NCBI GenBank assembly: GCA_050246635.1
Contig: JBFWVR010000003.1
Span: forward strand, 310,001 to 374,000
Source: JBFWVR01 sp050246635
Lineage (GTDB): Bacteria > Acidobacteriota > Vicinamibacteria > Vicinamibacterales > UBA2999
Length of the DNA stretch: 64,000 nucleotides
Direction of reading: 5' to 3'
Part shown: piece after piece, positions 44,599 to 52,359 of the stretch
Layout of the letters: each line of letters starts with the position of its first letter
How positions within the stretch are numbered: position 1 is the first letter of the stretch
Notes under the pieces: generated by a model
Databases searched by the model: none
The model's input: only the letters and a program-made list of their open reading frames with translations
Told to the model about the DNA's origin: nothing
Made by a program: the position numbers and the translations under genes

Positions 44599-45261
44599 AT
44601 GCACAAGTCCCGGGCGTCCTATCTGACCTACGACTCCACGCTGCTCGACCACATGAGCGTCGCCGCCGCTTCGTCGGCCGCGCGGGTCAGCATGCGCGTG
44701 GCGTCCGTGCTCTTCGTGACCGCGTTGACCGCGGCGGCCGCGCAGGTGAGCCTGCACCTGCCGTTCACCCCGGTCCCATTCACGTTCCAGCCGATGATCG
44801 TGCTGCTCGGCGGCGCCGCGCTCGGCGCGCGCCTCGGCGCCTCGGCCCAGGTGCTCTACCTGCTCCTCGGCATCGCCGGCGCGCCGGTCTTCGCCGCGTC
44901 CGGGGTGCTGCCGCCCGGCGCGGCCCGCCTGCTCGGCCCGACCGGCGGGTACCTGATGGCCTACCCCCTCGCGGCCTTCGTCACCGGCTGGCTGGCCGGC
45001 CGGGGCTTCGATCGGCGCTACCTGAGCTCGATCGGCGCGATGCTGGCCGGCATGCTCACCTACTTCGCGGGTGGCGTGGCCTGGCTCGCGATCACCGCCG
45101 GCGCCGCCGGCGTGCCGATGGCCGCGCGCCTCGACACGGCGCTGGCCGCGGGCTTCTATCCTTTCGTCCTGGCCGATGCCGTCAAGGTCGCGTTCGCCAG
45201 CGCCGTCCTCCCGGCCGTCTGGGCGCTCGTCTCCGACCGGCCGAAGACCAGGAAGTACTGA
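44599..45261 (+). CDS. bioY: BioY biotin transporter (S component)
   Basis: Integral-membrane biotin uptake protein of 220 residues with about six helices. It shows the BioY features PFTPVPFTFQPMIVLLGGAALG, LYLLLGIAGAPVFA, and LLGPTGGYLMAYPLAAF, which includes the biotin-binding loop. No bioM/bioN genes lie next to it, so it works alone or with a shared energising module elsewhere. The N-terminal 30 residues are polar and longer than in many BioY proteins. The 3' end overlaps the opposite-strand methyltransferase by 106 bases. Confidence 0.9.
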   Translation: MHKSRASYLTYDSTLLDHMSVAAASSAARVSMRVASVLFVTALTAAAAQVSLHLPFTPVPFTFQPMIVLLGGAALGARLGASAQVLYLLLGIAGAPVFAASGVLPPGAARLLGPTGGYLMAYPLAAFVTGWLAGRGFDRRYLSSIGAMLAGMLTYFAGGVAWLAITAGAAGVPMAARLDTALAAGFYPFVLADAVKVAFASAVLPAVWALVSDRPKTRKY

Positions 45262-45902
45262 AACGGCAGGAACGTCTCCTGCCTGAGGAGCCGCAGCCCT
45301 GCGCGCTCCGCGTCACCGACGACGACCTCGGGGCTCACGCGCTCATCCGGCGCGGGCCCCGGGCCGCCGCCCTCCACCTTGAAGTCCACCACGCCAATCC
45401 GCCCCTGGGGCGTGATGGCCCGCGCCAGGTTGCGCAGGAACGTCACGCGGTCTTCGATCTCGTGGTACGTGTCCACGATGAGCACCGCGTCGATCGCCCC
45501 CGTCGGGAGCCCCGGGTTGCTGCCCGCGCCCAGCACGGGCCGGATGTTCGTCAGGCCCTCGCGCTGCACCCGGCGTGAAATCGCGTTGAGCATCTCGGCC
45601 TGCACGTCCTGCGCGTAGACCAGGCCGTTCGGCCCGACGCGACGCGCCAGCCGGATGGTGAACCAGCCGCTGCCCGCCCCCACGTCCGCCACGACCGATG
45701 CCTCGGCAATCCCCAGCGCGTCCATGATCTGGTCGGGGCGCTGCCACTGGTCGCGATCGGGCGCCTCGAGCAGGCCCAGGTCCTGCGGCGGGAACAGCCG
45801 GCCGTGCTGCTGCTCCTGCTCCTGCGCGGCCCGCGGTGCCGCGGCGCACACCACCAGCGCCAGGAGGGGCGCCGCGAGACGGGAGAGGTGGGTGGGGGTC
45901 AT
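45156..45902 (-). CDS. Class I SAM-dependent methyltransferase with predicted signal peptide
   Basis: A 248-residue protein. Residues about 1-26 look like a signal peptide (LSRLAAPLLALVVCAAAPRAAQ). The methyltransferase fold follows, with the SAM loop ADVGAGSGWFTIRLA, DAVLIVDTYHEIED and GRIGVVDFK. SAM is not known to be available outside the cytoplasm, so either the N-terminus is a membrane anchor or the enzyme works unconventionally. After the final strand FLPFQYFLVFG the frame continues about 28 residues through the 3' end of bioY on the other strand. The start has no clear ribosome site, and 9-bp repeats lie just upstream. Confidence 0.72.
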   Translation of the reverse strand: MTPTHLSRLAAPLLALVVCAAAPRAAQEQEQQHGRLFPPQDLGLLEAPDRDQWQRPDQIMDALGIAEASVVADVGAGSGWFTIRLARRVGPNGLVYAQDVQAEMLNAISRRVQREGLTNIRPVLGAGSNPGLPTGAIDAVLIVDTYHEIEDRVTFLRNLARAITPQGRIGVVDFKVEGGGPGPAPDERVSPEVVVGDAERAGLRLLRQETFLPFQYFLVFGRSETSAQTAGRTALANATLTASARTKG

Positions 45903-45927
45903 GGCTTTGTCTCGCTCAACACCGGAA

Positions 45928-46107
45928 CACTGAGCACACTGAGCACACTGAGCACACTGAGCACACTGAAGCCTTGGGGTAAGGGGGCACGGAACCTGGT
46001 CGGGCACCGCCTCAGTCAGAGGTTTCTGCCTTCTGCCTTCTGCCTTCTGACTTTTCCTTCAGCCTTCCTCACTATCCATCATCTTCGTCATCTGTGCATC
46101 TGTGTCG
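45928..46107. repeat. Cluster of CACTGAGCA, TTCTGCC and CATCTGTG tandem repeats
   Basis: Five 9-bp CACTGAGCA units (45928-45972, the last varied), four 7-bp TTCTGCC units (46024-46051), and a double CATCTGTG (about 46092-46107). They fill the 237-base gap between the lyase gene and the methyltransferase gene, both on the minus strand. No promoter can be picked out within them with confidence. Confidence 0.7.
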
Positions 46108-46139
46108 AATCCGGGTGCGATGAGGGAGGCTGCCCGACC

Positions 46140-47531
46140 TCATCTCAGCCCTGGTTCGGTCATCGCTTCCGCCGACAGGATGCGGTCGAGGGTGGCCTCA
46201 TCCAGCAGGCCGCGGTCGAGCACGATGGCCCGGATCGACTGCCCCGTGGCGACCGCGGTCTTCGCCACCTCCGCCGTCGCGGCGTAGCCGATGTGCGGGC
46301 TGAGCGCGGTGGCCATGGCCGTGCTCCGCTCCAGCAGCTCGCGGCAGCGGGCCTCGTCCGCCTCGAGGCCCTCCACGCACCGCCTGCGGAACGTGTCGAC
46401 GGCCGTCGTCAGGATGCGCTGGGCGTGCAGGGCGTTCCAGGCGATGACAGGCATCATGACGTTGAGCTCGAGTTGCCCCGCCTCGGCGGCCGCGGCAACC
46501 GTGTGATCGCACCCGAACACCTGGAAGCAGACCTGGTTCACCATCTCCGCGATGGACGGGTTCACCTTGCCCGGCATGATCGACGAGCCCGGCTGCACGG
46601 CCGGCAGGCGGACTTCGGCGAGCCCGGCCCGGGGGCCGCTCGACAGCAGCCGCAGGTCACTCGCGATCTTGCCGAGCTCCACGGCCGCCCGCCGCAGGGC
46701 CCCGGAGTAGAACACGATGTCGCCCATGCTCTGCGTGACGCGGAAGCGGTTCGCGGCCGGGCGCAGCGACAACCCGGTCAGCGTCTCGAGCTCGCCGACC
46801 GCGAGGCGGGTGTAGTCGTCGCCGGCGTTCAGGCCGGTGCCGAGCGCCGTGGCGCCGAGGTTCAGCTCGTGGAGCGGGACCACGGCGTGCTCGAGGCTGT
46901 CCACCGCGGCCCGCAGGCACGCGGCGTAGCCGCCCAGCTCCTGGCCGAACGTGATCGGCACGGCGTCCTGGAGGTGGGTGCGGCCGGTCTTGACGAGGCC
47001 CGCGTAGCGCCCCGCGACCGTGTCGAACGCGGCCGCGAGCTGGCCGAGCGCGCCGGTGAGCGGGATGTGCCCGTCGAGCAGGGCGAGCCGCGTGGCCGTC
47101 GGGAACACGTCGTTGGTCGACTGGCTCATGTTCACGTGGTCGTTCGGGTGCACACGGTCGTACCTGCCCCGCACGCCGTCGAGCAGCTCGGCCGCGCGGT
47201 TGGCCAACACCTCGTTGGTGTTCATGTTGTGCGAGGTGCCCGCGCCGGCCTGGTAGACGTCCACGACGAAGTGGGCACGCAGGCCGCCCGCCAGAACCTC
47301 GTCGGCGGCACGGACGATGGCGTCCGCCACGTCACGGTCGAGGCGGCCGAGGGCGGCGTTGGCCACCGCCGCCGCGCGCTTGATGCGCACGGTGGCCGTC
47401 ACGAGCGAGGCAGGCGCGGTGAAGCCGCTGATCGGGAAGTTGGCGATGGCCCGTGCGGTCTGGGCGCCGTAGTACGCCTCGGCCGGAACCGCGACCTCGC
47501 CAAGGGTGTCGCGTTCAGTGCGAGAGGACAT
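46140..47531 (-). CDS. aspA: Aspartate ammonia-lyase / class II fumarase family lyase, probably aspartase
   Basis: Tetrameric lyase of 463 residues, forming fumarate from aspartate (aspartase) or hydrating fumarate (FumC). The superfamily signature GSSIMPGKVNPS is present near residue 320, along with GAGTSHNMNTNEVLANRA, HPNDHVNMSQSTND and GRTHLQDAVP. GTS.NMNTNEVLAN and NQVCFQVFG ... AAEAGQLELNVM lean towards aspartase, while the HPNDHVN and VFPT parts resemble FumC. A separate class I fumarase (50170-51693) makes aspartase more likely here. The start is preceded by a minus-strand TATAAT-like stretch about 10 bases upstream. Confidence 0.82.
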   Translation of the reverse strand: MSSRTERDTLGEVAVPAEAYYGAQTARAIANFPISGFTAPASLVTATVRIKRAAAVANAALGRLDRDVADAIVRAADEVLAGGLRAHFVVDVYQAGAGTSHNMNTNEVLANRAAELLDGVRGRYDRVHPNDHVNMSQSTNDVFPTATRLALLDGHIPLTGALGQLAAAFDTVAGRYAGLVKTGRTHLQDAVPITFGQELGGYAACLRAAVDSLEHAVVPLHELNLGATALGTGLNAGDDYTRLAVGELETLTGLSLRPAANRFRVTQSMGDIVFYSGALRRAAVELGKIASDLRLLSSGPRAGLAEVRLPAVQPGSSIMPGKVNPSIAEMVNQVCFQVFGCDHTVAAAAEAGQLELNVMMPVIAWNALHAQRILTTAVDTFRRRCVEGLEADEARCRELLERSTAMATALSPHIGYAATAEVAKTAVATGQSIRAIVLDRGLLDEATLDRILSAEAMTEPGLR

Positions 47532-47636
47532 GCTTTTGATTATAGGGACACGGGGGTGCGGCCCGGTGGGGGGGCAGGGGGTTGCCACCCGGGGGTGCGG
47601 CAGGGAGGTCCCCCACGGAGGTGCCGCACGGAGGTG

Positions 47637-47665
47637 CGAAAATGGGGGGCTGCCCCCCATTTTCG
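47637..47665 (-). terminator. Terminator after the first ADOP permease gene
   Basis: A perfect 13-bp stem, 47637-47649 with 47653-47665, closes a CTG loop. It starts directly after the permease stop codon (47666-47668, minus strand) and has AAAA/TTTT near the base. Upstream on the plus strand, 47551-47636 is a run of GGGGGTGCGG/GGAGGTGC units of low complexity. Confidence 0.7.
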
Positions 47666-50119
47666 CTACTCGCTTCTCAAGGCGATCGCGGGATCCACGC
47701 GTGTGGCCTGGCGGGCCGGCAGCCACGTGGCAATCAGGGCCACGACGCCGAGGGCCAGCGCGACCGCGCCGTAGGTCAGCGGATCGAACGGGCTGACACC
47801 GAAGAGCAGCGCCGAGATCAACCGCATCACCCCGGCCGCGACGGCCAGGCCCGTCACGAGGCCGATGCCCGCGAGCACCAGGCCACGGCCGACGAACAGC
47901 CATTGCACCTGTCCGCCGTCCGCCCCGAGCGCCATCCGGATGCCCACCTCCCGGCGCCGCGCCGAGACGATGTAGGCGATCACGCCGTAGAGGCCGACGA
48001 GCCCGAGCAGCAGGGTGACACCGGCGGCGATGCCCAGGATGACCAGCGTGAACGACGTCTCGGCCATCGAGCGGTCGTAGAGATCCTTCAAGGTGCGGAC
48101 CTGGGCCAGCGGCAGGTTGGGATTGACCGACCAGACCGCGCTCTCGACCTCGCGCAGGAACCCCTGCGTACGGATGCGCGGCGACCGGATGGCCAGGCCG
48201 ACCGACCGGTTGACGAACACCGGTGTGTCCCAGAACTCGTCCACGACGATGGGCCAGTACACCGTCGCGGGCGCGGGGCGCGTGACGCCATCGTCGCGGT
48301 CGTCGCCGGCGACGCCGATGACTTCGCGCCACGGGTTCTTCGGTGTGTTGCGGATCCGCTTGCCAATGGCCGCGGCCGCACTGCCCCAGTACTCCACCGC
48401 CAGGCCTTCGCTGATGATCGCGACGGGCGCGTGGTTGCGGATGTCCTGCCACGTGATGTCGCGACCGGCACGCAGGGGGTTGCCCATGGCCTGGAAGTAG
48501 CCTTCGCCGACCCACTTGTAGCGCCGCAGCGCCGGGAGCTGCCCCTCGGGCTCGGGCCGGTCCTCGACGAACACCGGGTCGTTGCTGTCGTTGCCGTCCA
48601 TCGTGATGGACGAGGAGAGGCCGACGGCCTCCACGCCCGGGATGGCCTGGATCCGGTCCGCGATCTGCCGATAGGCGCCGGCCACTTGATCCGGATCCGC
48701 GACGAGGGCCTCGGGCACGGCAATACGCAGCGTCAGCACGTCTTCCGGCGCGGTGAAGCCTGGCTGCACCGCACGCATGCCCAGGAACGTGCGGATCATC
48801 AGGCCGGAGCCGACCAGCAGCACCAGCGCCAGGGCCACCTGCGCCACGACGAGGCCGTGGCGCGCGCGGTGCCGCTCACGACCGTCGCTCGAGCCCCGGC
48901 CACCCTCCTTGAGCGCCGAGGCGAGGCGCGGGTTGGCGTACTTCACGATCGGGATCAGCCCGAACAGCAGGCCCGCCAGCAGCGAGAGCGCCAGCGTGAA
49001 GCCGATGACGATGGGATCGAGCGCGATCTCCTGCAGGCGGGGCAGCTGCGACGGATCGAGGACCCGCAACAGGCGGATGCCGCCGAAGGCCAGCGCGAGC
49101 CCCAACACCCCGCCCCCGAGCGCGAGCAGCAGTGCCTCGGCGAGCAGCCCGCGCGCGACCTGCGACACGCTCGCGCCGAGCGCGATACGCACGGCGAGTT
49201 CCTGCCGCCGGCCCTCGGCCCGCACGAGGAACAGGTTGGCGACGTTGGCACACGCGACCAGCCACAACACCGCGACCGTGCCCAGCAGGGTCCACAGGAT
49301 CCGGCCGATGTCGCCGACGACGTCGACCGCGAGGGGGCGGACGTTCGGGCCAAGGTGGATGTTGTCGAGCATTTCCCGGCTGAGGCCCGGCGGCAGCGGG
49401 AAGTGGTCCGCCAGCCCGGGGATCAACCGCGCCATCGCCGCGTTCGCCTCGTCGATGGTCTGCCCGGGTTTGAGACGCGCCAGTCCCTGGTAGCTGAAGT
49501 TGCCGACGAAGACCTCCGCCCGGTTGAGGCGCATCGGCAGGACCAGGTCCGGGTCGTAGCGCAGGAACTGGAAGCGCTCGGGCAGGACGCCAATGACCTG
49601 CCTCGGCTGGCCGTCGACCACGAGCGACTGGCCGATGGCGGATGGGTGGCCGCCGAAGGCCCGCATCCAGTACTCGTGGCTCAACATGACCGTTGCGGCG
49701 CTGCCGGGGGCGTCGTCGTCAGGTCGGAAGGTGCGTCCGAGCGCCGGGCGGACGCCCAGGACGGGCAGGGTGCCGTCGGTCACGTACAGCGACGGCAGCC
49801 GCTCCGGGTTTCCGCGGCCCGTGACGGTGGAGCTGGCGTTGTCCCAGAGGCCGATGTCCTGGAAGACGCCGGCGTCCCGATAGGTCAGGTACGTCGCGGG
49901 AGACTGCTGGACGGCGCCATCGGCGAAGCCGGGGAAGCCCGGCGCCACGTGCCAGACGCCGACCAGCCGGTCCGGGTCGGCAAACGGCAGCGGCTTCAGC
50001 AGCACCCCGTTGACGACGCTGAACAGGAGCGCGTTGGCGCCGATGGCGGCGCCGAGGGTCACGAGGCCGGTGAGCGTGAAAACGGGGCTGGCCAGCAGCC
50101 GGCGGAGTGCGTGCTTCAC
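47666..50119 (-). CDS. ADOP-family ABC transporter permease (MacB/FtsX type, duplicated)
   Basis: Inner-membrane protein of 817 residues made of two MacB-PCD/FtsX units. Each unit has an N-terminal helix, a periplasmic domain and three helices: helices near 15-37, about 280-305, 325-350 and 375-400 in the first; about 425-445 and three more near 690-800 in the second. Typical are GAAIGANALLFSVVNGVLLKPLPF near the start, RRQELAVRIALGAS, RRREVGIRMALGAD, and the ending WLPARQATRVDPAIALR. Acidobacterial duplicated orphan permeases have no dedicated ATPase gene nearby, as here. The substrate is unknown. Divergent from the class I fumarase gene with 50 bases between. Confidence 0.9.
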   Translation of the reverse strand: MKHALRRLLASPVFTLTGLVTLGAAIGANALLFSVVNGVLLKPLPFADPDRLVGVWHVAPGFPGFADGAVQQSPATYLTYRDAGVFQDIGLWDNASSTVTGRGNPERLPSLYVTDGTLPVLGVRPALGRTFRPDDDAPGSAATVMLSHEYWMRAFGGHPSAIGQSLVVDGQPRQVIGVLPERFQFLRYDPDLVLPMRLNRAEVFVGNFSYQGLARLKPGQTIDEANAAMARLIPGLADHFPLPPGLSREMLDNIHLGPNVRPLAVDVVGDIGRILWTLLGTVAVLWLVACANVANLFLVRAEGRRQELAVRIALGASVSQVARGLLAEALLLALGGGVLGLALAFGGIRLLRVLDPSQLPRLQEIALDPIVIGFTLALSLLAGLLFGLIPIVKYANPRLASALKEGGRGSSDGRERHRARHGLVVAQVALALVLLVGSGLMIRTFLGMRAVQPGFTAPEDVLTLRIAVPEALVADPDQVAGAYRQIADRIQAIPGVEAVGLSSSITMDGNDSNDPVFVEDRPEPEGQLPALRRYKWVGEGYFQAMGNPLRAGRDITWQDIRNHAPVAIISEGLAVEYWGSAAAAIGKRIRNTPKNPWREVIGVAGDDRDDGVTRPAPATVYWPIVVDEFWDTPVFVNRSVGLAIRSPRIRTQGFLREVESAVWSVNPNLPLAQVRTLKDLYDRSMAETSFTLVILGIAAGVTLLLGLVGLYGVIAYIVSARRREVGIRMALGADGGQVQWLFVGRGLVLAGIGLVTGLAVAAGVMRLISALLFGVSPFDPLTYGAVALALGVVALIATWLPARQATRVDPAIALRSE

Positions 50120-50155
50120 GTGAGATGAGACGGTGACGCGGACCGGCGGGTTCGC

Positions 50156-50161
50156 TACACT
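50156..50161 (+). promoter_or_regulatory. -10 box just upstream of the class I fumarase gene
   Basis: TACACT ends 8 bases before the ATG at 50170. GTGACG at 50133-50138 could be a partial -35 with a 17-base spacer. The implied start gives a leader of about two bases, a leaderless pattern like those of the M16 peptidase and bioY genes. No Shine-Dalgarno is present. Confidence 0.5.
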
Positions 50162-50169
50162 GGCGGATC

Positions 50170-51693
50170 ATGCTGCCGACCTTCTTCGACTCCGTCCTCG
50201 AGCTGATCGTCCAGACCTCCACGAACCTGCCGCCGGACGTCCGCGCCGCGATGCGGGGGGCGCGTGCCGAGGAGGAAGAGGGCTCCCGCGCCGCCCAGGC
50301 GCTCATGATCATCGCGCAGAACATCGATCAGGCCGCCGAGGGCGAAGGCGCGATCTGCCAGGACACCGGCATGCCCACCTTCGAGGTGAAGACGCCGGTC
50401 GGCGCCAACCAGATCTGGATGAAGCAGCAGATTCGCGAGGCCATCGCCGAGGCCACGAAACGTGGCAAGCTGCGGCCCAACTCGGTCGACTCCCTCACCG
50501 GCGAGAACAGCGGCAACAACCTCGGTCCCGGCACGCCGATCATCCACTTCGAGCAGTGGGAGCGCGACGAGATCGAGGTGAAGCTCATCCTCAAGGGCGG
50601 CGGCTGCGAGAACATGAACTCGCAGTACGCGCTGCCCGCCGAGCTCCCGCACCTCGGCCGCGCCGACCGGACGCTCGAGGGCGTGCGCAAGTGCATCCTG
50701 CACGCCGTCTGGCACGCGCAGGGCAAGGGCTGCGCGCCGGGCGCCATCGGCGTCTGCGTGGGCGGTGACCGCACCGCGGGGTACGTCCACGCGAAAGAGC
50801 AGCTGTTCCGCACCCTTGACGACGTGAATCCCGACCCCCGGCTGGCCGAGCTCGAAGCCGAGATCATGCGCACGGTGAACACGCTCGGCGTCGGGCCGAT
50901 GGGCTTCGGCGGCGGCGTCTCGCTCATCGGCTGCAAGGTCGGTGCGCTCAACCGCCTGCCCGCGAGCTTCTTCGTGTCGGTCGCCTACGACTGCTGGGCG
51001 TTCCGCCGCCTGGGCGTCGTCCTCGACGGCACGACGGGTGCGATCACGAAGTGGCTCTACCGCGATCCCGCCGTGCCGACGGTGCCGATGATGGACCAGG
51101 CCGGCTTCCGCCGCACGGGGCGTGAGGTACGGCTCACGACCCCGATAGACGAGGCGGCCATCCGCAGCCTGAAGGTCGGCGACGTCGTCCTGATCAGCGG
51201 ACGGGCGTATACCGGCCGCGACGCCGTCCATCACCACCTCGCGAGCCACGAGCCGCCGGTGGACCTGAACGGCGGGGTCATTTACCACTGCGGACCCGTG
51301 GTGCGGAAGCAGGACGACGGCTCGTGGACGGTGACGGCGGCGGGGCCGACGACGAGCATCCGCGAGGAGCCCTACCAGGGGGACGTGATCCGCAAGTTCG
51401 GGGTCCGCGCCGTGATCGGCAAGGGGGGCATGGGCGGCAAGACGCTCAAGGCGCTGCAGGAGGCCGGGGCCGTCTACCTGAACGCCGTCGGCGGCGCCGC
51501 GCAGTTCTACGCGAAGTGCATCGAGCGGGTGGACGGGGTGTCGCTGCTCGAGTTCGGCACGCCGGAAGCGATGTGGCACCTGCAGCTCAACGAGTTCCCG
51601 GCAATCGTCACGATGGATGCGCACGGCCACAGCCTGCACGCGGACATCGAGCAGGCGTCGGGCGAGAAACTGGGCGCGCTGGCGGGCGTCTAA
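50170..51693 (+). CDS. Class I fumarate hydratase, Fe-S dependent
   Basis: TCA-cycle enzyme converting fumarate to L-malate with an oxygen-sensitive 4Fe-4S cluster. 507 residues with alpha and beta regions fused in one chain, as in FumA/FumB. Candidate cluster cysteines lie in EGAICQDTGMP, KGGGCENMNS and IGVCVGGDR. The C-terminal part carries ISGRAYTGRDAVHHHL, AGPTTSIREEPYQ and GKGGMGGKTLKAL. Its Fe-S cluster needs the kind of carrier encoded next at 51885. Start and -10 box suggest leaderless translation. Confidence 0.92.
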   Translation: MLPTFFDSVLELIVQTSTNLPPDVRAAMRGARAEEEEGSRAAQALMIIAQNIDQAAEGEGAICQDTGMPTFEVKTPVGANQIWMKQQIREAIAEATKRGKLRPNSVDSLTGENSGNNLGPGTPIIHFEQWERDEIEVKLILKGGGCENMNSQYALPAELPHLGRADRTLEGVRKCILHAVWHAQGKGCAPGAIGVCVGGDRTAGYVHAKEQLFRTLDDVNPDPRLAELEAEIMRTVNTLGVGPMGFGGGVSLIGCKVGALNRLPASFFVSVAYDCWAFRRLGVVLDGTTGAITKWLYRDPAVPTVPMMDQAGFRRTGREVRLTTPIDEAAIRSLKVGDVVLISGRAYTGRDAVHHHLASHEPPVDLNGGVIYHCGPVVRKQDDGSWTVTAAGPTTSIREEPYQGDVIRKFGVRAVIGKGGMGGKTLKALQEAGAVYLNAVGGAAQFYAKCIERVDGVSLLEFGTPEAMWHLQLNEFPAIVTMDAHGHSLHADIEQASGEKLGALAGV

Positions 51694-51803
51694 CGAATAT
51701 CCGGTGCCGGCACAGCGCCTGGCGTGGGGGGCCGCCGGGCGCCCGACGCCCGGTCCTGGCGGCAGAAGCGGGGTAGCGCCGCTCGCCCGGTTCTGCTAAA
51801 ATC

Positions 51804-51837
51804 GGACTGATTTAGTCCCAGATTGTTTGGCTATACT
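51804..51837 (+). promoter_or_regulatory. IscR-like operator and promoter of the Fe-S carrier gene
   Basis: GGACT (51804-51808) and AGTCC (51814-51818) form a perfect dyad around GATTT. The core GACTGATTTAGTC fits GACT-R-WWW-Y-AGTC, the centre of the E. coli IscR type 1 site, although the outer bases do not match that consensus. A TATACT -10 box lies at 51832-51837, so a bound repressor would cover the -35 region. The transcript would begin near 51844, about 40 bases before the ATG. Regulation by an Rrf2-type Fe-S sensor is an inference; no such gene is in the window. Confidence 0.55.
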
Positions 51838-51884
51838 GGGATGACGGGTCCCCGGCCGGGGGCCGTCCCCAACGAAGAGGTTCC

Positions 51885-52265
51885 ATGCAGACCAACACCG
51901 ACACCGCGGTTCCGACGCCGGCCCCGGCGGCCACTCCGAGCATCATCACGGTGACCGAGTCCGCCGCGTCGAAGATCAAGGAGCTGCTCGCGGAGGAAGG
52001 CAAGACCGACAGCGGCCTGCGCGTGTTCGTGCAGGGCGGCGGCTGCTCGGGGTTCCAGTACGGGCTCATGATCGAGGAGTCGGGTGGCGTCGGCGACCAG
52101 CAGTACGAGTCGAACGGCGTGCGGCTCTACGTCGATCCGGTGAGCCTGAGCTACCTGAAGGGCGCCGAGGTGGACTTCGTCGACACGATTACCGGCGGCG
52201 GGTTCACGATCAAGAACCCGAATGCGACGTCCACCTGCGGGTGCGGACAGTCGTTCAACGCCTAA
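51885..52265 (+). CDS. A-type iron-sulfur cluster carrier (IscA/ErpA/HesB family)
   Basis: Delivers Fe-S clusters to apo-enzymes. 126 residues: an 18-residue Thr/Pro/Ala-rich N-terminal extension, then the A-type fold with all three cluster cysteines, GGGCSGFQYG (Cys 54) and STCGCGQSF (Cys 118 and 120). ErpA and SufA subtypes cannot be separated by eye. It follows an Fe-S enzyme (class I fumarase) and precedes a metal-dependent regulator, and the upstream dyad suggests Fe-S-responsive control. Two hairpins separate it from the next gene. Confidence 0.92.
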   Translation: MQTNTDTAVPTPAPAATPSIITVTESAASKIKELLAEEGKTDSGLRVFVQGGGCSGFQYGLMIEESGGVGDQQYESNGVRLYVDPVSLSYLKGAEVDFVDTITGGGFTIKNPNATSTCGCGQSFNA

Positions 52266-52280
52266 CGCGGTCGCACCGAG

Positions 52281-52329
52281 GGGCCGCGCGGTGGCGCGCG
52301 GCCCGACCCCCGCGGCGCCCCGCCGCGGG
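52281..52329 (+). promoter_or_regulatory. Two tandem perfect hairpins between the Fe-S carrier and Fur-rubrerythrin genes
   Basis: The first is a 10-bp stem, 52281-52290 with 52295-52304, loop GTGG. The second is a 9-bp stem, 52309-52317 with 52321-52329, loop CCC. Neither is followed by a T-run. The pair resembles those at 2836-2898 and 6920-6978 and could set the ratio of carrier to regulator mRNA. Confidence 0.55.
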
Positions 52330-52359
52330 CCCACCGGGGCACTGCCGAGAAGGAGGCCC

